Part shown: one piece after another, positions 41,572-52,110 of the stretch
Position numbering within the stretch: the stretch's first letter is position 1
How the letters are laid out: each line of letters opens with the position of its first letter
Assembly (NCBI GenBank): GCA_025359885.1
Contig: JANYDG010000062.1
Span: forward strand, 1-64,000
From: Acidobacteriota bacterium
GTDB lineage: Bacteria > Acidobacteriota > Terriglobia > Terriglobales > Acidobacteriaceae
Reading direction: 5' to 3'
DNA: 64,000 nt
Translations under genes and position numbers: made by a program
The notes under the pieces: model-generated
Told to the model about the DNA's origin: nothing
Databases searched by the model: none
What the model saw: the letters and a program-made list of their open reading frames with translations, nothing else

Positions 41572-42396
41572 ATGGCTCAGTTCGGTTCCATGCAATTCGC
41601 GTTTCCTGATTTCAGCGGGGCAACCCGGCGGCTGATTCTGTGGAATCTGGGCGCTTATTTTGTGCTGCTGCTGGTGACGTCGGCGCGGCTGGTGGAACCG
41701 GGGTGGGTGATGGCCCACTTCGGGTTGTATCCGCCGAACCTGATGGTAGGGCAACTCTGGCAACCCTTCACCTACAGCCTCGTACATCTCACGCTGGTCA
41801 GCACGCTGCTGCAATTGCTGGGGCTGTGGTTTCTTGCCGGCTTTCTGGAGCAGATGCACAGCGGGAACTGGGTGCAGGGGCTCTATGCAACATCGGTACT
41901 GGGATCGGCTGTAGCGGCTGTTGTCATCTTTGTGGTGGGCTTGCGGCTTGGCTTTCCGCCGCCTCTGGTGTCAATCACAGGCTGCACAGGCGGCATTTTT
42001 GGGATGATGGCCGTCATTGGCCTGCTGCATGGAGACATCGAGTTCCGGCTGATGTTTCTGGTCGGTATCAAGGCCAGGTACCTGGCTGCAATTTATGTGC
42101 TGGTGGCGCTGGCGCAGACATTTGGGGAGCAGCGCATGTACGCCTTTGCGCAACTGGGCGGGGCCCTCGCAGCGGTGTTGTATATACGGTATGCGCCTCG
42201 GCGGGGCTTTGGCGTGCAACTCAGCGAGAGCCTCTACGGAATGCGCAATCGCTACTACCGCTGGAAGCGGCGCCGGGCAGCGAGCAAGTTCCAGGTCTAC
42301 ATGAAGAAGCAGGGCCGCACCGTCCGCTTTGACGGCCAGGGGCGGATGATCGACGAAGACGACGTAAAGCACAACGACCGCTCGCGCTGGAATTAA
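41572..42396 (+). CDS. Rhomboid-family membrane protein, predicted catalytically inactive
   Basis: Multi-TM; LWQPFTYSLVHLTLVSTLLQLLGLWFLAGFLEQ; GxSG position reads GCTGG and TM6 His position reads AQLGG. Confidence 0.75.
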   Translation: MAQFGSMQFAFPDFSGATRRLILWNLGAYFVLLLVTSARLVEPGWVMAHFGLYPPNLMVGQLWQPFTYSLVHLTLVSTLLQLLGLWFLAGFLEQMHSGNWVQGLYATSVLGSAVAAVVIFVVGLRLGFPPPLVSITGCTGGIFGMMAVIGLLHGDIEFRLMFLVGIKARYLAAIYVLVALAQTFGEQRMYAFAQLGGALAAVLYIRYAPRRGFGVQLSESLYGMRNRYYRWKRRRAASKFQVYMKKQGRTVRFDGQGRMIDEDDVKHNDRSRWN

Positions 42397-42457
42397 GGTT
42401 CACGCCCCAGAGCCACGTGCCCTCGTTCAGTGGATTCCGCTAAAATTCAGTTCTGAT

Positions 42458-43426
42458 ATGACGACAAAAAAGATTGCCTTCCTCTTTCCCGGCCAGGGTT
42501 CGCAAACCGTGGGCATGGGACGCTCTCTCGCTGAAATCTACCCTGTAGCAGCGGCCACGTTTGCTGAGGCCGACGAGGCTCTTGGCTTCCCGCTGAGCCG
42601 CGTCTTTCTCGACGGCCCAGAAGACGAACTGCGGCTGACAGAGAACACGCAGCCGGCGATTCTGACCGTGAGCGTGGCTGCGTGGCGCGTGCTGGCCGAG
42701 CATGGCATGACGCCGACGCTGGCGGCCGGACATTCACTGGGCGAATGGTCTGCCCACGTGGCTGCGGGTACGTTGAGCTTCGCCGATGCAGTGCGTGCCG
42801 TCAAATCCCGTGGCCGCGCGATGCAGCGGGCCGTGCCTGCCGGCGAGGGAGCCATGGCGGCAGTTCTGGCCCTGGCGGCAGATTCCATCGCCGAGGCCTG
42901 CCTTGAAGCCGCAGCAGTGACCGGGCAGGTGGTGGCGGCAGCTAACTTCAATTCCCCGGATCAGACAGTGATTTCAGGCGCCAAAGCAGCGGTAGAAAAG
43001 GCTGCGGAGCTAGTCAAGGCCCGCGGCGCGAGGAAAGTGGTGATGCTCCCGGTAAGCGCACCCTTCCATTGCGCCCTGATGCAACCCGCGCAGGACGAGG
43101 TGGCGCGAGTGCTGGGCGGATTGACCCTCGGAGAACCCCAGTTCCCGGTAGCAGCTAACGTCTCCGGTACCATTTTGAAAAACGCAGTCGCTGCACAGCA
43201 GGCGCTGATTGAGCAGGTCACAGGCACGGTCCGCTGGGTGGATTGCGTGCAGGGGCTGGTCGGTGCAGGGGCTGAGGTTTTCCTCGAAGTCGGTCCGGGC
43301 AAAGTACTCTCCGGGCTGCTGCGCCAAATCGACCGCGGGCTCAAGTGCCTGAACGTCGAAGATCAGGCGAGCCTGGAGAAGACCCTCGCAGAGCTGGCGG
43401 CTATGGAGTTACAGGCCGCCGAGTAG
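42458..43426 (+). CDS. fabD: Malonyl CoA-acyl carrier protein transacylase
   Basis: AFLFPGQGSQTVGMG, AAGHSLGEWSAHVAAG, LPVSAPFHCALM, FLEVGPGKVLSGL. Confidence 0.95.
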   Translation: MTTKKIAFLFPGQGSQTVGMGRSLAEIYPVAAATFAEADEALGFPLSRVFLDGPEDELRLTENTQPAILTVSVAAWRVLAEHGMTPTLAAGHSLGEWSAHVAAGTLSFADAVRAVKSRGRAMQRAVPAGEGAMAAVLALAADSIAEACLEAAAVTGQVVAAANFNSPDQTVISGAKAAVEKAAELVKARGARKVVMLPVSAPFHCALMQPAQDEVARVLGGLTLGEPQFPVAANVSGTILKNAVAAQQALIEQVTGTVRWVDCVQGLVGAGAEVFLEVGPGKVLSGLLRQIDRGLKCLNVEDQASLEKTLAELAAMELQAAE

Positions 43427-43428
43427 AG

Positions 43429-43929
43429 CTATTGATTGAGGCGCAGCTCAAACGGGGAGAAATCCAGCTTGTGGTCGTGCTTGTCATAGGCCAGAAAAAG
43501 CGGCTTGCTCTTGCGGCCATTGATCATGGCACCGACGATGAGCATGCTGCCGGAAACTTTTTTCACGACGAACTGGTGGCTGGCAATGGTGCCATAGTCG
43601 TTGGCGGCGCTGTTGGGGCCCCAATCCTCTGAGAAGCGCGCAAAAGGATAGGAAGCGTACCTTTCCTGGTGCTGCTTCCACTCCGGGTCGTTTTGCCAGA
43701 TACCGTAGGCGCTGGGCAGGTCGTTGCTCTCGACCGCTTTCAGAAAATGCTCAGCCGTGCGTTCCCCGCTCCAGTAGGTTGGCCAGGTCCATGGAAAATC
43801 AATGGGGCGGCCAGCGACCAGCCAGCCGGCAAGCAGAAGCACAAAAAGCCCGGTAGCCACGCCTGCAATCAACTGGGTCCGGCGGCGTGAGCCAGCAGAA
43901 TCAAACCTGGGTGCATCCATCAGGGTCAT
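43429..43929 (-). CDS. Hypothetical single-TM protein
   Basis: 166 aa; TM near N-terminus, conserved-looking C-terminal domain. Confidence 0.55.
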   Translation of the reverse strand: MTLMDAPRFDSAGSRRRTQLIAGVATGLFVLLLAGWLVAGRPIDFPWTWPTYWSGERTAEHFLKAVESNDLPSAYGIWQNDPEWKQHQERYASYPFARFSEDWGPNSAANDYGTIASHQFVVKKVSGSMLIVGAMINGRKSKPLFLAYDKHDHKLDFSPFELRLNQ

Positions 43930-44034
43930 CGTGCGTTTTTCCTCGGGCGTTCGAGTTGAGCAGACGTGTCGCTACTCGAAGTCGCTACTAGTAGAGACTA
44001 CACCGGCCAGGAAAATGTTCCCGGAGCAGCATGA

Positions 44035-45240
44035 TCACGCACCGCTCGCGGGAAGATCGTCAAAGGTGAAGCTGGTGCGGCTCCGCTCCTGGTGGCGTTC
44101 GAGGGCCAGTTCAATCAGCCGCGTAATCAGGTCAGAATATTCGAGGCCGGTCGCCTCCCAGAGCTTGGGATACATGCTGATCGAGGTGAAACCAGGCAGG
44201 GTGTTGACTTCGTTCAGGTAGATCCTGCGCTTCCCGTCCGGCTCCATGAGGAAATCAACGCGGGCCAGGCCAGCGAGGTCGCAGGCCCTGAAAGCTTCAA
44301 TGGCCATGGCGCGGATCTGCTTTGACTCGGCAGCGGTGAGCTTGGCTGGGATGATCGGCACCGAGGCGTCGCTCAGGTACTTCGCCTCGTAGTCGTAGAA
44401 CTCTTTCCCAGGAACGATCTCGCCAACCACGCTGGTCTTGGGCGCGTCGTTGCCGAGGACTGCGACCTCCAGTTCGCGGGCCTTTCCGGTACTACCAGAC
44501 TTGCTCGCGCGTGATTTACCGCTACCGCCTGTGACGCCCTCTTCGATGACGATCTTACGGTCAAACCGGGCGGCAAGCGTCAGCGCCGGGCCAAGTTCCT
44601 TGCGGTCGTGCACCTTGCTGATTCCGACCGAAGAGCCCAGGTTTGCAGGCTTCACGAAGAATGGGTACTTGAGCGCGGCTTCAATTGCGGTGACGGTCTT
44701 GCGCGGGTTTGCCTCCCACGCCGTGCGCAGAATGGTCACGTGCTTGACGATGGGCAGCCGCGCCTGGGCAAACAGCCGCTTCATCACGTCCTTGTCCATG
44801 CCCGCCGCAGAGCCGAGCACACCGGAACCGACGTAGGCCGTGTTGGCGAGTTCAAAAAGGCCCTGGATCGTCCCGTCCTCGCCAAATGTGCCGTGGAGAA
44901 CAGGAAAAACCACGTCGAGGGACTTGCCGTCCGGGCTCCCGGCTTCGCCGAGAACTCTGGCATCGGGAATGAGGGCTGTGACGGCGTCGGCCGCGATTTC
45001 CGGGCCCGCATTGGGCAAGGCCGGGCTGAGCAGCGTCGGTGCTGCTGCGGGGCTGCCCCTGAGCAGGGCCTGGGCACCGCCACCGGTAAGCCACTGACCG
45101 GTCTTCGAGATGCCGATGGGGACGACTTCAAACTTCTTCTTGTCGATCGCTTTAAGAATGGAGGCAGCCGAGAGGAGCGAAACTTCATGCTCCCCGCTGC
45201 GGCCGCCAAAGAGGATGCCTACGCGCAGTTTCTTTGCCAT
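44035..45240 (-). CDS. ddl: D-alanine--D-alanine ligase
   Basis: [76 protein letters not shown]. Confidence 0.95.
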   Translation of the reverse strand: MAKKLRVGILFGGRSGEHEVSLLSAASILKAIDKKKFEVVPIGISKTGQWLTGGGAQALLRGSPAAAPTLLSPALPNAGPEIAADAVTALIPDARVLGEAGSPDGKSLDVVFPVLHGTFGEDGTIQGLFELANTAYVGSGVLGSAAGMDKDVMKRLFAQARLPIVKHVTILRTAWEANPRKTVTAIEAALKYPFFVKPANLGSSVGISKVHDRKELGPALTLAARFDRKIVIEEGVTGGSGKSRASKSGSTGKARELEVAVLGNDAPKTSVVGEIVPGKEFYDYEAKYLSDASVPIIPAKLTAAESKQIRAMAIEAFRACDLAGLARVDFLMEPDGKRRIYLNEVNTLPGFTSISMYPKLWEATGLEYSDLITRLIELALERHQERSRTSFTFDDLPASGA

Positions 45241-45333
45241 GTCTGTTTGATTGTAGTTCGCAGAATCCTTCCCCTCGTTTGCACAGAGGGTTCGCGCCTT
45301 GCTTTCCTGCAATCGGGCAGACACCCAAAACGG

Positions 45334-46338
45334 CTAAAGAATCTTCTTCCCAAAAGCAGAGCACGCAAGCTCCACAGCTAACTCCGCCGTTCGGTTGCGC
45401 TCGTCAATGACCGGGTTCACTTCAACGATTTCAAAGCTGAGCAGGTGGCCGTGATCGGCGAGGATTTCCATCGCCAGATGGGCCTCTCGATAAGTTGCCC
45501 CACCCCGCACCGGCGTGCCGACGCCAGGAGCGTCTTCCGGGTCAATCCAGTCCATATCGAGCGAGACGTGGTATCCAGCGGTACCCTTGCTGGCGGCGGC
45601 GATGGCCTCTTCCATCACCGTGCGCATGCCCCGCTCGTCGATGTCGCGCATGGTATAGACGTGGGCAACCCCGGCGCGGCGGATGTTGGCGCGCTCGGCA
45701 GCGTCAATATCGCGGACACCGATAATCACCGTATTTTCTGGCAGGATTTTTGGCGCATAGCCGAAGATCTGGCTGAGGGGATCTAGCCCGGATTCCGCAT
45801 CCAGGCCAAGCAGCGCTGCAAGCGGCATGCCGTGGACGTTGCCCGACGGAGAGGTGGCCGGCGTATTGATGTCAGAGTGGGCATCGATCCAGAGGACGCC
45901 GATTTTCTGCCCCTGACGTCGATAGAACTCAGCCACACCACTGACGGTACCGGCGGCAAGCGAGTGGTCGCCACCGAGCACCAGCGGCGTTTTGCCCTCT
46001 TCAAGAGACTTGACGACGGCCTCGGCGGTGCGGGTGCATGTATCGGCTATCTGCTGCAGAAATCGCGCATTGGCGCTGCCTGCGTTTTGCGTTTCGGCAA
46101 TTTCGACCCGAATATTGCCGCCATCAGTGACTTGATGGCCAAGGGACTCAAGATGCGCTTCCAGGCCCGCAACGCGGACGGCGGAGGGCCCCATATCCAC
46201 GCCGCGGCGGCTGGCACCAAGGTCAAGAGGCACACCGATAACACGAATCTGCCGTGCGGGGAGGGTTTGGGTTCTGACCTCGGCTATTTTTGCGCGATGC
46301 TCAATCGGGGATGGGGAAGCTTTGACTCTGCGTGCCAT
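45334..46338 (-). CDS. rocF: Arginase
   Basis: [71 protein letters not shown] 46338 chosen. Confidence 0.93.
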   Translation of the reverse strand: MARRVKASPSPIEHRAKIAEVRTQTLPARQIRVIGVPLDLGASRRGVDMGPSAVRVAGLEAHLESLGHQVTDGGNIRVEIAETQNAGSANARFLQQIADTCTRTAEAVVKSLEEGKTPLVLGGDHSLAAGTVSGVAEFYRRQGQKIGVLWIDAHSDINTPATSPSGNVHGMPLAALLGLDAESGLDPLSQIFGYAPKILPENTVIIGVRDIDAAERANIRRAGVAHVYTMRDIDERGMRTVMEEAIAAASKGTAGYHVSLDMDWIDPEDAPGVGTPVRGGATYREAHLAMEILADHGHLLSFEIVEVNPVIDERNRTAELAVELACSAFGKKIL

Positions 46339-46644
46339 GGGACTGACTCCGGGCGCTTGTTTGCTGTTCTCAGCGCCAATGAGACCGCTGATAAAGATGA
46401 CAGGTTGCGCCGATAGATTAGAGCAGATTCCGCAGAGGGCTGGCATCGCCATCCTGATCACCGGAATACAGGGGGCCTGCACCGAAGCGGTCAACCGCGC
46501 CCGACGCACTCGTTCCAGGGGCCTGCACAAGGATTTGGCATGGTTTTTGCTATCCCTGGCGTGGACACCGCCGATGAAAGAGGGAGAGATTGCATTCGCG
46601 CCTGCGGCATTGCCGGGCAAACGAAAGGGAGAAGAGGCGATCCA

Positions 46645-48990
46645 ATGCGACTGATCTCGTCCAAACCGCTGCGGGGCGCGCTCATTTGCGCGGCGCTATG
46701 CGCTTTGACCAGCTCTCGCAGTGTTGCCACCGTGCCAGCGGTCCTTACCCATACCACGCAAGTCAAGGCTCTCAGCAATCCTGATGCTGCGCAAAAAATC
46801 CCGGTGAATCTTGAGGCGACTGTCACCTATGTGCGCCCCTCCGAAAAGAACCTCTTTGTGATAGAAGACGGTGCCGGAATTTATGTCCGTTTTGGCCAGG
46901 ATATCGGCTTGCAGCCGGGAGACAGAATCGCGATCAGCGGCTTTACTGAACCCAGTTTTCGGCCAATCGTCGTTGCCCGGCAGATTCGCTTTCTCAAGCA
47001 TGGTGCCCTTCCAAATCCGCAGCCAGCCCGCTTCCAGGACCTGATTCGCTCCCGGTGGGACAGTCAGTACGTTCGAATCACGGGGCATGTTCTATCGGCC
47101 GCGCTCGATGACTCCGGGCCCACGCCCAGCCTGCGCATTCGGGTGAAGATCCCGGACGGAACCGCGGAGGGGATTGTTGCACATCCGGGCCATCTCGCTC
47201 CTCAAGAACTCCTCGATACCGATGTTCGCTTGACCGGCGTTGCCGGAGGAGAATTTGACAGCAAGATGCAAATGGCAGGCATTTGGCTGGACATGAACTC
47301 CTCGCGCGATGTGGAGTTTCTGCATCGTCCGGCCAGCAGTCCATGGCTTCTACCCGCCGTTCCCATGGACCAGGTCATCTTCAATTTTCGCAGCAACAAC
47401 CAGAGTCACCGGGTGCGGATTACTGGCACACTCACCTACTTTGAACCGGGTTCCCTCGCCGTGATTGAACACCTGGGGCTATCGATGCTGGTCAACACGC
47501 GGTCGGCGCTGCCCTTGCACGCCGGATCCGGGATTGAGGTGACTGGCTTTCCAGCAATCTCTGAGGAGACGGTCCATCTGGACGATGGCCAACTGCGACC
47601 CATCGAGGAAGCAGCGCCCATGCAGCCGAGAAACATCGGCTGGGAAGATGCATCAGCCGGAAAATACGCCCACAACCTTGTCGCTATGGAGGGCGAAGTC
47701 GTCGGAGCAGTGCATGATTCCCGAGTGGATTTGTTCATCATTCTCACCCAGGGACACCTCTTCGCAGCGACAATGCGGCACAGTTCCTCTGACGCATCGG
47801 TGAAGGTGGAAACCTACCGGACCCCGGCTATCGGCAGCCGTGTGCGCATCACCGGGGTGTGCTTCGTGGATGCCGGCAACCACTGGCGTGACCGAATGTG
47901 GTTTGACCTGCGCATGCGCTCGTTGAATGACATCGTCGTATTGCATGAGCCTTCCTGGTGGACAGTGAAACGGCTGGCGTATATCGTGACGATGCTCAGC
48001 CTTGTCATCGTGGTAGCGGTGCTATGGGTCTGGCAGCTTGATCGTCGGCTGCGTGCACAAAGCGCCATTCTCACCCGCCAAGGTCAGGAAGAAGCCGCCC
48101 GTGAACGCGTTCTGGCGCGGCTGGAGCAGCAGCGCAGCCACATCCTGGAGCTGATCAGCAGTTCAGAGTCACTCCCTGAGGTGTTGCGGGAGATTCGTTC
48201 CATGGTGTCTTCGCGCCTGCATGGAACACCCGTCTGGTGTGAACTGAACCCTCTCGCTGGAGGAACTTCCGCCGCCGAGCGACCATCCAATCCATCGGCG
48301 GTCTTTGAAGAGCTGTTTTCACCAGAGGGCCAGTCCCTGGGCTTCCTGGTGGCGACTCCGTCGGCAAGCGACAGCCTGATGGATCTCTCCGCAGCGATGG
48401 TTGCTGGCGCACGCCTCGCCGAGCTCGCCATCGATACAAGCCGCCTCTACAGCGACCTGCGCCATCGCTCAGAATACGACCTGCTCACCGACATTCCCAA
48501 CCGCTTTTGCATGGAAAAGCACTTAACCCAGTTGCTGTTGAGCGCAGGTCGCTCCGGTGAGGCTTTTGGGCTGATCTATGTCGATTTGGACAAGTTCAAA
48601 GCGGTAAATGACCGCTACGGGCACCGCACCGGCGACCTGTATTTGCAGCAGGTTACACAGCGCATGAAGGCCCAGCTGCGGATTGGCGATATGCTGGCGC
48701 GTATCGGCGGCGACGAGTTCATTGCGCTCACCCCCGCACTGCGCAGCCGCGCCGATGCCGAAGAGATTGCGCTGCGCCTGGAGCGCTGTTTCGACGATCC
48801 GTTTGAGATTGACGGCTACCGACTCACCGGGTCGGCCAGCGTCGGCCTCGCCGTGTACCCCGAAGACGGCAGCAACCAGGAAGAACTGCAACGTGCCGCC
48901 GACACAGCAATGTACGCGCATAAAGATGCCAAGCGCGAACAGGACAAGCTCACCGACATGATGCAACAGGTGGGCGGATTCAAGAACTGA
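46645..48990 (+). CDS. Membrane diguanylate cyclase (GGDEF)
   Basis: Signal/TM, OB-like periplasmic repeats, TM, GGDEF domain (DLDKFKAVNDRYGHRTGD, RIGGDEFIALTP) with RIGD I-site 5 residues upstream. Confidence 0.9.
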   Translation: MRLISSKPLRGALICAALCALTSSRSVATVPAVLTHTTQVKALSNPDAAQKIPVNLEATVTYVRPSEKNLFVIEDGAGIYVRFGQDIGLQPGDRIAISGFTEPSFRPIVVARQIRFLKHGALPNPQPARFQDLIRSRWDSQYVRITGHVLSAALDDSGPTPSLRIRVKIPDGTAEGIVAHPGHLAPQELLDTDVRLTGVAGGEFDSKMQMAGIWLDMNSSRDVEFLHRPASSPWLLPAVPMDQVIFNFRSNNQSHRVRITGTLTYFEPGSLAVIEHLGLSMLVNTRSALPLHAGSGIEVTGFPAISEETVHLDDGQLRPIEEAAPMQPRNIGWEDASAGKYAHNLVAMEGEVVGAVHDSRVDLFIILTQGHLFAATMRHSSSDASVKVETYRTPAIGSRVRITGVCFVDAGNHWRDRMWFDLRMRSLNDIVVLHEPSWWTVKRLAYIVTMLSLVIVVAVLWVWQLDRRLRAQSAILTRQGQEEAARERVLARLEQQRSHILELISSSESLPEVLREIRSMVSSRLHGTPVWCELNPLAGGTSAAERPSNPSAVFEELFSPEGQSLGFLVATPSASDSLMDLSAAMVAGARLAELAIDTSRLYSDLRHRSEYDLLTDIPNRFCMEKHLTQLLLSAGRSGEAFGLIYVDLDKFKAVNDRYGHRTGDLYLQQVTQRMKAQLRIGDMLARIGGDEFIALTPALRSRADAEEIALRLERCFDDPFEIDGYRLTGSASVGLAVYPEDGSNQEELQRAADTAMYAHKDAKREQDKLTDMMQQVGGFKN

Positions 48991-49033
48991 AGCCGCCTCC
49001 CCGTGCAACAGTGATCACCAGAATTCTCCCGCC

Positions 49034-50479
49034 TTATTCAACCGCGTTTTTGGCGATGACCTCCCGATACCACTGCGCGCTCAGCTTAGCCGTGCGCTTC
49101 TGCGTTTTGAAGTCAACATAATGAATGCCAAAACGCTTGCTGTAGCCATCAGCCCACTCGAAATTGTCCAACAGGCTCCAGAGGAAGTAGCCCTTGACTG
49201 GGTAACCTTCCGATGCGGCGCGATGCAGGTGGGTGAGATGATTGCGCAGATACATGACGCGGTCGATGTCTTCAATCTGCCCCGCAGCGTTCGGCACGTC
49301 GTCTGAGGAGCAACCGTTCTCGGTAATGAAGATGCCCTTCGGGTTCCAGAGATCACACGTGTTGCGAACTGCCCAATAGATGCACTCCGGACCGATGGTG
49401 AGCCAGGGCGAAGCCATGTGCGGGTACGAGGTAGGCGCGGGTTCAATGGCGAAGCCTCGCTTTGAGTCCTCCGCGCGGACATAGGTGGGCGTGTAGACGT
49501 TGAGCCCGACAAAGTCGAGTGCGCCGCCAATGGCCTTGAAGTCACCCGCCTCGACCTTGGGCGCGTCCGCTCCCTCACGCTGCAAATACTCGTCGATGTA
49601 CCTGCCTTCCATAAGCGCGGTGAGAAAGGGCGCGTTGCGAACCCGGGTGGCCTTTTGCGCGGCCTTGATGTGTTCTTCGGTCTCGATGACGGGGACGAAG
49701 ACTGCGGCATTTTCTGCCAGGCCTACCTGAACATCGCTCGGGCTGTTGGCGCGCAGTGCCTGCAAGGCAAATCCGTGGGCGAGGATGCCGTGATGCCGCA
49801 CCTGGTTCGCAGCGCCGTTTGCAAGCTTCAGACCCGGCGCAAACTGCCCGATCCGATAGCCAAGGTCGGTAAAGCAGGTAAACTCATTGGTCGTCATGAA
49901 GTGCTTGACGCGGTCAGAGAAATGCTTGCCGATGTAAGCCGCGTAGTCGCCAAACGCCTTGGAGGTATCGCGATTTTGCCAGCCGCCAGCCAGGCCCGCA
50001 GGCGTATCCCAGTGAAAGAGCGTGACGTAAGGTGTGATGTTGTTGGCCAGCAACTCATCGACGACCCGGTTGTAGTAATCCACGCCCTTTGGATTCACCG
50101 CTCCTGCGCCCGAGGGAAAGACCCGCGACCACGAAATCGACATGCGGTAAGTGCTGACGCCAAGCGCCTTGAGCAGTTGAATATCTTCCTTGTAGCGGTG
50201 ATAAGAATCGTCAGCGACGTCGCCGGTTTCGCCGAGATGGGTTTTGCCGGGCGTGTGCGAAAAAGTGTCCCAAAGCGACGGTCCGCGGCCGTCTTCCGCT
50301 GCACCGCCCTCCACCTGGTAGGCCGCCGTGGCGCAGCCCCAGAGGAAGCCCTGGGGAAAGCTCAGCGTACTGACATGCGGCTGGGCCAGGCCAAACTTTG
50401 GCAGAGCAACCCCGGCAAGAGCAGCGGCGGTAGAAAGAGCGGCGGTTTTGCCAAACTGGCGGCGGGTAATGAGTGTCAT
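49034..50479 (-). CDS. Beta-glucosidase GH1, Tat-type signal
   Basis: ITRRQFGKTAALSTAAALAG twin-arginine signal; FPQGFLWGCATAAYQVEG, IFITENGCSSDD, SLLDNFEWADGYSKRFG. Confidence 0.93.
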   Translation of the reverse strand: MTLITRRQFGKTAALSTAAALAGVALPKFGLAQPHVSTLSFPQGFLWGCATAAYQVEGGAAEDGRGPSLWDTFSHTPGKTHLGETGDVADDSYHRYKEDIQLLKALGVSTYRMSISWSRVFPSGAGAVNPKGVDYYNRVVDELLANNITPYVTLFHWDTPAGLAGGWQNRDTSKAFGDYAAYIGKHFSDRVKHFMTTNEFTCFTDLGYRIGQFAPGLKLANGAANQVRHHGILAHGFALQALRANSPSDVQVGLAENAAVFVPVIETEEHIKAAQKATRVRNAPFLTALMEGRYIDEYLQREGADAPKVEAGDFKAIGGALDFVGLNVYTPTYVRAEDSKRGFAIEPAPTSYPHMASPWLTIGPECIYWAVRNTCDLWNPKGIFITENGCSSDDVPNAAGQIEDIDRVMYLRNHLTHLHRAASEGYPVKGYFLWSLLDNFEWADGYSKRFGIHYVDFKTQKRTAKLSAQWYREVIAKNAVE

Positions 50480-50753
50480 GGGCTCGGTACCTTGTGTTTT
50501 TGAATGATGGATTCTCCTGAAGGCGTTTGAACAGGAGCTGCTGAGACACAACCCAGATTATAGGGCACTACTGCAATACTGGTCTTCCGCAAAGCCGGGT
50601 ACGTTATCGAATCAAAGTGGCTAGCTGCCGTCAAGCGACATCATTGATCTTCGAAAAATCAGAAGACTCGCGATTTGTCCCAATTTTCAGCAGCAAAAAG
50701 CCGATTTCCGGGAAGTTTTCGCACAAATTCGCGTTTTTCTGTATCATTCTGCC

Positions 50754-52064
50754 ATGCTCCTTCGATTCAGTTGCAAAAACTTCCGGTCAATTCGCGAAGA
50801 ACAAGAAATTTCCCTCGTCGCCTCAAAGCCACGTAGTGAAAACCCTGATCCTCGGCTCCTCGTGACAGGAATTAAGGACGTTTGGGCTCTCCGTTGTGCC
50901 GCCATCTATGGTCCCAATGGTTCAGGTAAGAGCAATGTGCTGCGGGCAATGTCGGCTTTCAGGCACATGATTCTGGAATCACAGAAAAAATGGGATTCGT
51001 CAGACGGCATTCCTGCGAGCGACCCGTTCCTATTGGATGATTCTTCTGGGAATGAGAACACCGCATTCGAGGCCTCGGTCATGATTGATGCCATAGAGTA
51101 TCGATACGGTTTCAGTTTCAACGCGACAGTGATCGATCAAGAATGGCTGTCTGAGTACTCGCCCCATGAGAGAGTACTCTTCATGCGCAAGACTGTCGGC
51201 AAAGATGTCGAACTGAAATTCCCGGGAAGGAATTTGAAGGGGGCTACGCTTGAAACGATCAGGCAGTTGACAAGGCCGAATAGCTTATTCCTATCTGCAG
51301 CTGCGCAGAACAACTACGAACGTCTGTCGACGATTCATCAGTGGTTTACTAATAGATTTCGTATGATTTCAAGTCTTGAGAGACCAGGTATTCGCCAATT
51401 TACCGCCGAACTATGCAAGCAGGGCGAATTCAAAGATCGGATCATCAAAATGATGGGCTTCGCCGACAGCGGGATTAGTGACATAGTTGTCGAAGATAAG
51501 GAAGCGCCTGAAAGTTTCAAACGTACCTTCGCTGCGATGGCAAAAGCGCTCCAGGGAGAACACCCAGAAATGACGGAAATTGTTCGGATTTCTGACAATT
51601 ACGTGCGGACTGAAGTGTCTATGACTCATAGAGGAATTGGTGGCAAAGGCTATACGCTGTCGTCCAGCGAGGAGTCGGACGGCACATTGGCTTTTTTCTC
51701 AATCCTGGGCCCGCTTCTGGATGAGTTGAAAGATGGATCCATTTTGATGATCGACGAACTTGAATCAAGCTTGCATCCTCTTCTTGCTCGCCAACTGGTT
51801 CGTGTTTTCAATTCGCCGGAACTCAATCCGAACGGCGGACAGGTCGTCTTTACAACACACAACACAAGCCTTTTGGACCTTGGTCTGTTGCTCCGTGACC
51901 AAATCTGGTTTACACAGAAGAACGAGGCTGGCGAAACGGATTTGTACCCTTTGTCCGATTTCCGTCCGAGAAAGGACCAGAACATTGAAGCGGCATATCT
52001 CGCTGGAAGATTCGATGCCTTGCCATTTTTAGATGATCGGCTGCTGTTTGAGTCGTTGAGCTAA
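50754..52064 (+). CDS. RloA/AbiLi-like AAA-family ATPase
   Basis: LRFSCKNFRSIREEQEISLVA, Walker A YGPNGSGKSNVLRAM, Walker B GSILMIDELESSLHPLLARQLV, FTTHNTSLLD. Confidence 0.88.
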   Translation: MLLRFSCKNFRSIREEQEISLVASKPRSENPDPRLLVTGIKDVWALRCAAIYGPNGSGKSNVLRAMSAFRHMILESQKKWDSSDGIPASDPFLLDDSSGNENTAFEASVMIDAIEYRYGFSFNATVIDQEWLSEYSPHERVLFMRKTVGKDVELKFPGRNLKGATLETIRQLTRPNSLFLSAAAQNNYERLSTIHQWFTNRFRMISSLERPGIRQFTAELCKQGEFKDRIIKMMGFADSGISDIVVEDKEAPESFKRTFAAMAKALQGEHPEMTEIVRISDNYVRTEVSMTHRGIGGKGYTLSSSEESDGTLAFFSILGPLLDELKDGSILMIDELESSLHPLLARQLVRVFNSPELNPNGGQVVFTTHNTSLLDLGLLLRDQIWFTQKNEAGETDLYPLSDFRPRKDQNIEAAYLAGRFDALPFLDDRLLFESLS

Positions 52065-52110
52065 GGCTTAATCATGCCAATTTCCGTCATAGATTAGAAA
52101 GGGTTTCCGA

